Assembly (NCBI GenBank): GCA_963971425.1
Contig: OZ020517.1
Location: 7,256,501-7,320,500, forward strand
DNA length: 64,000 nt
Direction of reading: 5' to 3'
DNA from: Bryoerythrophyllum caledonicum
Taxonomy: Eukaryota > Streptophyta > Bryopsida > Pottiales > Pottiaceae
The position numbers and the translations under genes were made by a program. Below are positions 56,902 through 64,000 of this stretch, one piece after another. The notes beneath the pieces are model-generated. The model was not told the DNA's origin, searched no databases, and saw nothing but the letters and a program-made list of their open reading frames with translations. Within the stretch, counting starts at the first letter, position 1. Each line of letters starts with the position of its first letter.

Positions 56902-58460
56902 TTGCCCGGGGACCACCCTTTGATTTGTGAACGGGCTATGTACGCCCTGGACGCTCCTCGTAGCCTCATCAGCTACCAAGACTTAAAAGTGAACCGTATC
57001 CACGTCTCCACCGCGGAGAAGAACGATGAAGAGGCGTTGAAGCTTAGGCAAGGGCTGAGGATCCTCGCCACCGCGCACGCGGGAGCCAACGGCCTATACG
57101 AGCTTACCATCTCTGATATGGAAGCAAGCCTTGCTTATGTGAGTAAAGAAGAGGCTGGCGAACACTCGAGGGCCTCATGGCAAAGAGCTAGTACCCCTTG
57201 CCTGTCCCACTGGTGCAAAAAAGCAACATTCCATGTTGCAAGTAGCAAAGCGGATGTGTGGCATCGCCGGCTTGGACACCTTGGGACAACATCATGAGGA
57301 AGATGATTCCCATGTTGACCGGCCATGGCCTCTGCGCTAGCGACGCGAAGCGCGTGGACGCGTGTAAAGCTTGCATTCAGGGCAAGCTCAAAAGGTAACC
57401 GTCGCGGTGGAAGTTATCGACGGAGATGCGAGCTGCCTTGCATCGCCTCCAGGGCGACATCTACGGCCCAATCACACCGCAATCAGGTCAGTTTAGATAC
57501 TTCTTGGTTTTAGTCGATGCTTCGGGTAGACACACTGAGGTCTTGTTGCTAACGACTAGGAATATGGTATTCCCGAAAACCTTAGCTATGATCCTGAGAT
57601 TCGGGAACCACTTTCCCGATAATCAAATTTGTTTCCTGAGAATAGACAACGCGTTAGAGTTTAAATCCCAAGCCTTCGAGGACTTTTGTACAACCTCAGG
57701 GATAGAACTCACGTATTCGGTGTCATATGAGCACTCACAGAACGGTCTCGCCGAGGCCTATATCAAGAAACTACAGCTAGTAATACGTCCCCTATTACTT
57801 CATGCAAACTTATCACTTTCGATGTGGGGACATGCGGTTTTACACGCATATCTATTGTTGAGACTAAGACCTACCATGTTGCTTACTCAAATCCCATTAG
57901 AACTCATGTTAGGGCGCACACCCCATATAGCCCACCTACGTACATTCGGATGTGAGGTCTGGATACCTCTACCCAAACCAAAACAAAAAACCATTACATC
58001 CCATAGGCACAAGGCCATCTATCTAGGTTATGAGTCACCTAGCATTATACGGTATAAACTACCAAATAGTGACGCTATCTATAAAGCCAGATTCCAGAAC
58101 TATAAGTTCATGGAGAACAAATTCCCTAGCTCACTACACCAAAATCGTGACCCTGAACTAAATTTCAGAGCCTCTGAAACTCTCACCTTGAATCTTGATC
58201 CTCGGACCGCGTTAGCAGACACAGAGGTACAAAAAATCATTAACCGAAAGAACCTAGCTGAGAAGATCCCTGATGGATTCCATTCAGGCCGACGTATACT
58301 TAGGAGCCCAGTACCCGGATCAGGAAACCCTGTTCCAGTAGCTCCAGTGAGAAAGAGGAAGTCGCGGCAATCTAGCCCGATCCCTAGTACCTCACGAACA
58401 CATGCAGCCACCATGCATGCGGACCGACGTCCCATGTCAACGTCGATAGAGTCCACTTGA
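56902..58460 (+). pseudogene. copia pre-integrase and integrase region, frame-shifted
   Basis: 56902-57297 carries the pre-integrase zinc-binding region ADVWHRRLGHLG. After a frame change near 57290 the partner cysteines appear in CKACIQGK. From 57426 the integrase core reads LHRLQGDIYGPITP, FLVLVDASGRHTEV (first Asp), FLRIDNALEFKSQ (second Asp) and SQNGLAEAYIKKL (third acidic residue), followed by TFGCEVWIPLPKPK and AIYLGY. It ends in TGA at 58458-58460, which separates it from the RT in the same frame. Confidence 0.85.
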
Positions 58461-60125
58461 GTCCCATGGGAGGATCCAGAAACATTCGTCTCTAGGTTGA
58501 CTAACCTGGACACCAACCCTATGACCCTAAAACAGGCTAAACGTAGACCCGACTGGCCCCACTGGAAAGCAACCCTACAGGCGGAATACCAGTCCCTACG
58601 TAAACGTGGAGTCTTCGGACCACTAGTCACAAACCTGGACACCAAACCTATAGGTCATAGGCTAATATTCACGCGAAAACGTGATGAACATGGATATGTA
58701 GTTCGATTTGAAGTCCGGCTTGCAGCTCAGGGCTATACACAGAAACCAGGTATTGACTTTCAACAAACGTACTCCCCGATTATCGACAACACGTCCTTTA
58801 GGTACATATTGAGCCTAGCAGTCCAAATGACACTTGAAACTCGCTTGCTCGATGTAGTCACAACGTACCTATATGGAGATCTAGACGCGGATATTCATAT
58901 CAAACCGCCCCCTGATTTCCTGCCCAATATAAACCCCGCGAAGCCCGGTAAGTTTATTGGCTTGAAAATTCACAAGGCGTTGTATGGCCTGAAACAAGCG
59001 GGTAGGGCATGGTACCATCACCTAAAAGCATTTTTGCTTGCGCACGGATTTTCTAATCATCTAGCGCTACCCTGTGTGTTCGTATTGCGAGACGAATCAT
59101 GGTTTGTCATCTTGGCGGTTTACGTCGATGACTTGAATTCCATTGGCACTGCAGCCTTCTGCGCTCATGTGGAGAGTGTACTAACAAAAAAATTTGAGAT
59201 GAAAGTGTTAGGCCGCACGTCGTATTGCCTTGGATTACAAGTACAGCACTACGCCGATGGGAGCATATTACTTCATCAGCAGACCTATGTCAAGAAGCTC
59301 CTGCGCAAATTCAACATAGGGAACGCGAATGCATTATCCGCGCCTATGATCGGTCGAAGCAAGACTGAAGATGACCCCTACCGACTCGCTGAAGATGACG
59401 AGGAGGAGGTCGACAAGACACAATACCTAGCCGCGGTGGGAGCGCTACTTAATCTCGCGACAAACACTCGCCCAGATATATCATTTGCAGTGAGCGTACT
59501 AGCAAGGCATAGCCAACGACCAACGATGCGTCATTGGCAGGGGATTAAGCACCTTCTACGCTACCTACATGGCACTGAAGACCTTGGCCTACATTTCCAG
59601 AAGAGCGCAGGCAACGACATTATCGGTTATGCCGACTCGGGTTTCAAAACCGATCCCGTCACAGGTAAATCCCAAACAAGATATATTTTCGTGAAGAATG
59701 GCGCACCAATTTCGTGGACGTCCACCAAGCAGACGGTGACAGCTACCTCCACCAACCACGCCGAGTTACTTGTGGGCCACGAAGCGTCCAGGGAAGCGGT
59801 ATGGCTGCGGACGATGCAACAAGCTATCTTTCAACAGTGTGAGATCAACAACTCGGACAAGCCGACCACGATCTATGAGGACAATGCCGCGTGTGTGGAA
59901 CAAGTCACCTCGGGCTTCATCAAAGCTGATAGAATAAAACACATCAACCCTCATATTTTTGGGTACACACAAGACTTGACGAATACCAATCAGATTCAAG
60001 TGAAGAAAATTGCTTCAGTGGAGAACATAGCCGATGTACTTACAAAGGCACTCCCCGCACATCAACATCGCAAACTCATCAGGGCAACCGGAATGCGAAT
60101 CCTGGAAGAATTAAGCGAATGGTGA
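58461..60125 (+). CDS. copia reverse transcriptase and RNase H, open frame
   Basis: Same frame as the integrase, downstream of one TGA; first Met at 58497. RT motifs seen: FEVRLAAQGYTQKPGIDF, LDVVTTYLYGDL, ALYGLKQAGRAWY and the catalytic YVDDL. RNase H follows, with GYADSGFKTDPVTGKS, TATSTNHAELL and IYEDNAACVEQV, and a final segment VENIADVLTKALP. The first acidic position of the DVKTAFL-type motif is kept (LDVVTTYLYG). Part of a dead element; no independent start is expected. Confidence 0.88.
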   Translation, partial: VPWEDPETFVSRLTNLDTNPMTLKQAKRRPDWPHWKATLQAEYQSLRKRGVFGPLVTNLDTKPIGHRLIFTRKRDEHGYVVRFEVRLAAQGYTQKPGIDFQQTYSPIIDNTSFRYILSLAVQMTLETRLLDVVTTYLYGDLDADIHIKPPPDFLPNINPAKPGKFIGLKIHKALYGLKQAGRAWYHHLKAFLLAHGFSNHLALPCVFVLRDESWFVILAVYVDDLNSIGTAAFCAHVESVLTKKFEMKVLGRTSYCLGLQVQHYADGSILLHQQTYVKKLLRKFNIGNANALSAPMIGRSKTEDDPYRLAEDDEEEVDKTQYLAAVGALLNLATNTRPDISFAVSVLARHSQRPTMRHWQGIKHLLRYLHGTEDLGLHFQKSAGNDIIGYADSGFKTDPVTGKSQTRYIFVKNGAPISWTSTKQTVTATSTNHAELLVGHEASREAVWLRTMQQAIFQQCEINNSDKPTTIYEDNAACVEQVTSGFIKADRIKHINPHIFGYTQDLTNTNQIQVKKIASVENIADVLTKALPAHQHRKLIRATGMRILEELSEW

Positions 60126-60177
60126 ATTCACTCTTTTTTCTATTATTTAGGTTTTTTAATGAGGAAGTTCATCGTTC

Positions 60178-60186
60178 GAGGAGGAG
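60178..60186 (+). other. Polypurine tract
   Basis: GAGGAGGAG directly abuts the 3' LTR, where plus-strand DNA synthesis is primed. Confidence 0.8.
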
Positions 60187-60499
60187 TGTTGAGATAGGAT
60201 GATAGCACATCCATCCACTCTAGGGTCCTCCACTAACTAGGTCCTACTCTAGACCTACTCTAGACCTAGTACGGTTCACCTAACCGTATCATAGTGGGAT
60301 TACCCATATCGTACTGGGATTACCACCTGATCATGACACTTAATACTAGATTAACTACCACTAATGGTACGACCTAGGGATCCTATCACCAATGAACGGA
60401 CTCCCAATGTACCATCATCCATGGATTAAACCCTGGATATGAGGAGGAGCTCTTGCTCTTTTGCTGTCCTCTCTTCTCTCATACTCGCGTCTCTCAACA
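60187..60499 (+). repeat. 3' LTR of the copia element
   Basis: 313 bp, TGTTGAGATA to CTCTCAACA, followed by the TTCCC duplication. Confidence 0.92.
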
Positions 60500-60504
60500 T
60501 TCCC

Positions 60505-61146
60505 ATTTTAAATCAACCAAAAAAAATTGAGATTGGATTTTTTTTAACCACTAGAACTAGATTGAAAGAAACTAATGAAAATGAAACTAGTGGTCATTAA
60601 AATTAAACTACTTAGAGATACGTATCAGTGGATGAATGCACATGGCCCTGTTGAAAAAAAAAACTAGTTACTATAATTCTTTAAATGTTTTATTCAAAGA
60701 AGAAAGTTAAGGAGAATACACGGTGAGACATAGATGCTAAAAAGATTAGAACATGAATCAATCTTGTATTCTATTTTTTTGAACTAATGAAATACATAAG
60801 AATGAGAATCAATATTTGTAGGACTCATCCAATGCAAACTATAGCTCTCTCATAGTACAACAAATTCGTCAGGAGTTGACTAGTTCATCTAAACTCTATT
60901 TCTGACATGACATTAATTTTACACCAGAGTATCACCTTCAAATGGGCTACGGCCGATGAGCTCACAAGGGCCTTGTGATGACAAAGATGTTATGACATTA
61001 ATTTTACACCAGAGTATAACCTCCAAATGAAAGATGTTAGTTAAAGAATCTTCAATCCAAAGGTGGATCTCTCTCTAAACTTAATTACATTTTTTGTACT
61101 CTACAAAGCAAAACATGTGCCTGTATATACGGTTCTCGATTAACAA
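60505..61146. other. Spacer with a short tandem duplication
   Basis: No gene. GACATTAATTTTACACCAGA recurs about 82 bases apart (about 60908 and 60990). Confidence 0.5.
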
Positions 61147-61430
61147 TTAACCCTTTCTGGACGATGAGCTTTTTTGGAATGTGAGGATCTACAAGTGTTC
61201 TAGGTCATGTAGAATGTCATCTACGCAACGGGTACATTTTAGCACAAAAAATCTACGAACTCATTTCACGAAAATCACTCTAGCTCGCTGATGCTTATAG
61301 AGGCGATGGTCTCAATAGATACCCATCTTCCTCCACTTCGAAGTCATGGTCTATTTCTTTCTCCTTTGAGGTGGCGCTTTCTTTAAAGATTCTTGGTGCC
61401 ATTTGTGGTCGATGGGCCTTAAAGGGTTAA
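61147..61430. repeat. TTAA-flanked MITE (284 bp) upstream of rbcS
   Basis: Left end TTAACCCTTTCTGGACGATG. Right end GGTCGATGGGCCTTAAAGGG then TTAA. The ends are imperfect inverted repeats related to those at 41434-41586. A further GGGTTAA follows at once. It ends about 320 bp before the rbcS start codon. Confidence 0.65.
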
Positions 61431-61498
61431 AGGGTTAATGAGGGACAAAAATCAGCTCATGTCGGGTTCAGGTCCGTCACAGGAATGAGAAGCCATGC

Positions 61499-61505
61499 CT
61501 TATCC
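61499..61505 (-). promoter_or_regulatory. I-box-like motif of the rbcS promoter
   Basis: CTTATCC, the reverse complement of GGATAAG, the light-responsive I-box typical of rbcS promoters, about 245 bp before the ATG. Single short match, so tentative. Confidence 0.35.
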
Positions 61506-61663
61506 CACAGAACACTCCGATTTCATCCAACGGACCCCGCAACTGTTCATCCAAAACGCGCCCGACATTCGTCCGACCTGACGAAGCAATCCAGACCAGT
61601 GGCCACGCTTGTGGACACGATTCAACTTCGTCTCCGTTCCATCCCCTGCTGATCCACAACTCT

Positions 61664-61672
61664 CCTTAAAAC
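61664..61672 (+). promoter_or_regulatory. TATA-like element of rbcS
   Basis: CCTTAAAAC lies about 80 bp before the start codon, a plausible TATA position with a leader of roughly 50 bases. No better TATA is seen in the CG-rich leader. Confidence 0.4.
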
Positions 61673-61749
61673 CACGCCACCGCTCATGCACACTCCCTCA
61701 TACCTCCGACTTCCATCGCTACTCCTCCCACCCTCTCCAGCTCCTCGCA

Positions 61750-62467
61750 ATGGCGTCCGTCGTCGCTGCCTCCACCGTCGTTGCCCCCGCCGCCTTCGCT
61801 GTGGCCTCGTCCACCGTCGCCTCCAGCGAGTCTTCCTCCGTGAAGGCTTTCTCCGGCCTCAAGAGCGCCACCCTCTTCTCCTCCAAGAGCCAGCAGCTCA
61901 GCTCCGTCAGCAATGGCAGCCGTGTCTCCTGCATGCAGGTATGGTAGCTGAGATTTTCTTTCCGGGGAGAGGAGCTTCGGTACAGTGGTAGAGTGCAATT
62001 GGTTTCTATGGAGGTTCTTACTGCAGTTCATGGCGTTGCGTGCTTCTTTTTGACTCGAATTGCTTGGTATTTGGGCATGTCGTTTACATGGGGTGCAATG
62101 TGTGCAGGTGTGGAACCCCATTGGCCAGACCAAGTTCGAGACGTTCTCGTACCTGCCGGCGCTGTCGGACGACCAGATCGCGAAGCAGGTGGACTACATG
62201 ATCCAGCAGAAACTGATCCCCTGCCTTGAGTTCGACGTGAACGCGGACGGTGTGTCGCGCGCCAACAACCAGAGCCCCGGGTACTATGACGGCCGCTACT
62301 GGACGATGTGGAAGCTGCCCATGTTCGGGTGCAATGACGCCTCCCAGGTGCTGCGCGAGATTCAGGAGTGCAGGAAGGCGTACCCCACCTGCTACGTGCG
62401 CGTGCTGGGCTTCGATAACGTCAAGCAGGTCCAGATCTGCGGCTTCTTGGTCGCCAGGCCCAACTAA
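61750..62467 (+). CDS. rbcS: Rubisco small subunit, plastid-targeted
   Basis: The small subunit assembles with the plastid-encoded large subunit to form the CO2-fixing holoenzyme in the stroma. Exon 1 is 61750-61938 and exon 2 is 62108-62467, with a 169-bp GT-AG intron in phase 0 exactly after MQ of MQVWNP, the conserved position of the first rbcS intron. The protein is 182 residues: a Ser/Ala-rich transit peptide of about 61 (from [11 protein letters not shown], cleavage expected before MQVWNP), then the mature chain with [60 protein letters not shown] and [17 protein letters not shown]. An in-frame ATG at 61609 exists, but 61750 fits the transit peptide and has a good context (CGCAATGGC). 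Codon use is strongly GC-biased compared with its surroundings, as in highly expressed genes. Confidence 0.97.
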
Positions 62468-63110
62468 GCAGCTATCTGTCGATACTTAACGTTGCATTGA
62501 GAGGGCCGTAGAAAAATGCGTGCTACGTTCCTGAATGTACATTATTTGCCTTGGCCCTTGATGAAATGAGAAGTTCGAAATGTTTCCGATACTTGATCTC
62601 CAATGACTGGTGAGATGCGGTCATCCATTCGATGGTTTTAACACATTCCCGCAAACGAAATGCCGAATTGTTGTATAAAACTTTAAATATCTCGATTGCG
62701 CAGTTATTGTCCGATGTTCCTAACCCACTCAGAAACATTTAATTACCGAATTGCTGTATTAAACTTAGAATGTATCAATTACGCAGTTGTCATTCGATTT
62801 GTATTACGCTAAATAGATAATACAGTCGATATGTCGATTGCGGATAGAGGATTAGGTTTTTCGCGGGGAGGAAGTTGGAGAAAGGATACATGAACATGTC
62901 CATCTTGTCCGATATACGGTTGGACTGCCGCAACATTCTTAGAGTAGAAATCCTTCGGGAAAAGTGAAGGAAAAGAATGATGTGAAAAAACAGGAGGAAA
63001 CACTCACATTCTTTGTCCTGCCGCTGGGCTTTGCAAGAATGAAAAGAGGGCTCCTTTTTGAAATAGCATATGGTAACAGCGAATAGTACAACTTGAGCAT
63101 GCCCCTCTGG
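62468..63110. other. rbcS 3' flank with an 84-bp tandem duplication
   Basis: The segments at about 62661-62714 and 62745-62798 repeat with changes (CCGAATTGTTGTATAAAACT and CCGAATTGCTGTATTAAACT, then GCGCAGTT and ACGCAGTT). No gene. Confidence 0.55.
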
Positions 63111-63111
63111 A

Positions 63112-63177
63112 CGGAGCTTTTAGAGGTTCAGAGCTCTTAGAGGTCCAGAACTCTTGGAGGTTCAGAGCTTTTAGAGG
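63112..63177. repeat. 17-bp tandem repeat, about four copies
   Basis: Units AGAGGTTCAGAGCTCTT, AGAGGTCCAGAACTCTT, GGAGGTTCAGAGCTTTT and a partial fourth. Each has internal dyad character (AGAGCTCT). Confidence 0.75.
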
Positions 63178-63316
63178 GCCCTGGGAGAGAGTCGCAGCTG
63201 CTGGGCCCACCAATTCCCAAAATTCCGCCCTCAAACTCTCTTTGGGCCAATGGGTGGCACAAACGGTTGAATAGTGATAATAAGATTAAGAACCAGGGCA
63301 TGCTACAAAAGCCTCT

Positions 63317-63923
63317 ACACTCATCCCTCCATAAGTTATAGCCTCCTAGCGTAGGTGGATGGAGGTGGTAAGAACTTAGTAGAGGTCAAAAGTTAGTGGT
63401 GGCTTTAATAGAGGACTTGGTAACTTCAACACAATTTCATCTCCATCCACCTACTGTCATTTCCTAAAATTGGCCTAGCATCAAGCTCCACGTCAGATGG
63501 CATGTGAAATTGTCAAATGGCCATGCCGACTTGAGTTGGCTCTCTTGTACCCCGTTCATAGGCAAGTTAGATGGTTGAAAAGCTCAAAAAGTGTTTAAAA
63601 ACCATTTAAAACAGTCTTGAAAGGAAGATGGTAACACATGTGAGGATTGTGGCACTACTGTAGTTGAATAATGATCTTGTTGTGATTGAATAGTGACATG
63701 TGAAGGAATAGTAGCACTGTTGAGTGATATAATGATATAGTAATTGATTATTCTCAAAAACATAAAACAACATCATCTACCGATTTTGTGCTTTATTTCT
63801 CACAGGTCTCCACTAGTCACATGGCAACACTAGTTAAAACTTAGTTGATGTTAATGTAGCTAAGGTTATTAGTTAGTGGCATTATAACTTAGCAGAGGTA
63901 TAGCTTATGGGAGGGATGAGTGT
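63317..63923. repeat. MITE-like element with ACACTCATCCCTCC ends
   Basis: The left end ACACTCATCCCTCCATAAGT is mirrored by ACTTATGGGAGGGATGAGTGT-type sequence on the right (GCTTATGGGAGGGATGAGTG). The 607-bp interior also has paired AACTTAGTAGAGG and AACTTAGCAGAGG motifs. No gene. Confidence 0.65.
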
Positions 63924-63944
63924 ATATGGAGTGCACTAATATAT

Positions 63945-64000
63945 CTAAGGTAGAGGCACTCAATTCCGACCACTTAAGCCAGTTCGGGACTCAAATGACA
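63945..64000 (-). repeat. Dispersed repeat family, copy C (cut by window end)
   Basis: The reverse complement begins TGTCATTTGAGTCCCGAACT, matching the copies at 26205-26365 and 33850-34025. Confidence 0.6.

Larger units (their letters stand above)
55003..60504 (+). mobile_element. Ty1/copia LTR retrotransposon, structurally complete, inactivated
   Basis: LTRs at 55008-55323 and 60187-60499 begin TGTTGAGATA and end CTCTCAACA. They are flanked by the 5-bp duplication TTCCC (55003-55007 and 60500-60504). By eye the LTRs differ by about nine substitutions and a 3-base indel. Internal order is gag with zinc knuckle, protease remnant, integrase, reverse transcriptase, RNase H: the copia order (integrase before RT). 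gag has four in-frame stops, and pol has frame changes and one stop, so the copy is dead, although its RT-RNase H frame is open. It is inserted just after the TTAA element ending at 54946. Confidence 0.92.

Noticed and set aside
61684..62133. 149-codon minus-strand ORF over rbcS
   Set aside because: Shadow of the GC-rich transit-peptide exon. Gly/Ala-rich composition, no independent evidence.

Overview
This is nuclear DNA of a land plant. The window is AT-rich and gene-poor: four intact spliced genes sit in a dense mosaic of transposable elements. The lineage is probably seed-free (bryophyte or lycophyte grade). The evidence is an apparently intact intraflagellar transport gene (IFT57), expected only in plants with motile sperm, and a Rubisco small subunit whose mature protein starts MQVWNP rather than the seed-plant MQVWPP. 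The exact clade cannot be fixed from sequence alone.

Intact genes: (1) a MYB-CC (PHR1/PHL-like) transcription factor, seven exons, minus strand, 10176-12576; (2) an NDUFS4-domain gene (accessory subunit of respiratory complex I) with a long unusual N-terminal extension, four visible exons, minus strand, 41576-43530; (3) IFT57, two exons, minus strand, 49056-51018; (4) rbcS, two exons, plus strand, 61750-62467. For all four I traced GT-AG splice junctions that keep the reading frame.

Layout: 1-0.9 kb is the end of a TTAA-flanked repeat. 1.6-5.7 kb is a complete Helitron on the minus strand, with a 5' TCTCTACTA end and a 3' hairpin followed by CTAG. It carries broken pieces of two host genes, plastid NDH subunit NdhO and cytosolic ribosomal protein S13, plus a helicase C-terminal remnant. 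5.9-9 kb holds MITEs and a satellite-like tandem repeat. 10-13 kb is the MYB-CC gene. 13.5-17.5 kb is foldback and TTAA elements. 17.5-20 kb is a decayed coiled-coil ORF and a pogo-like DDE transposase. 20.8-25.6 kb is a hAT pseudogene and a second element bounded by GC-rich inverted ends. 26-27.7 kb is nested elements. 28.1-32 kb is an unidentified decayed unit. 34.4-36.2 kb contains GC-rich CGTCCG islands and a perfect 182-bp direct repeat. 36.6-39.6 kb has MITEs, a palindromic minisatellite and foldbacks. 41.4-43.5 kb is the NDUFS4-like gene. 44.2-48.2 kb is a run of TTAA elements. 49-51 kb is IFT57. 51.3-54.9 kb is AT-rich with one more TTAA element. 55.0-60.5 kb is a complete but inactivated Ty1/copia retrotransposon with 5-bp target duplications. 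61.1-62.5 kb is a MITE directly upstream of rbcS, then rbcS. 63.3-64 kb is another MITE.

The genes share no pathway or operon-like order. The main biology is how mobile elements remodel genes here: host exons captured by a Helitron, a MITE supplying the stop codon of the NDUFS4-like gene, an inverted repeat flanking one exon of the MYB-CC gene, and a TTAA element next to the rbcS promoter.
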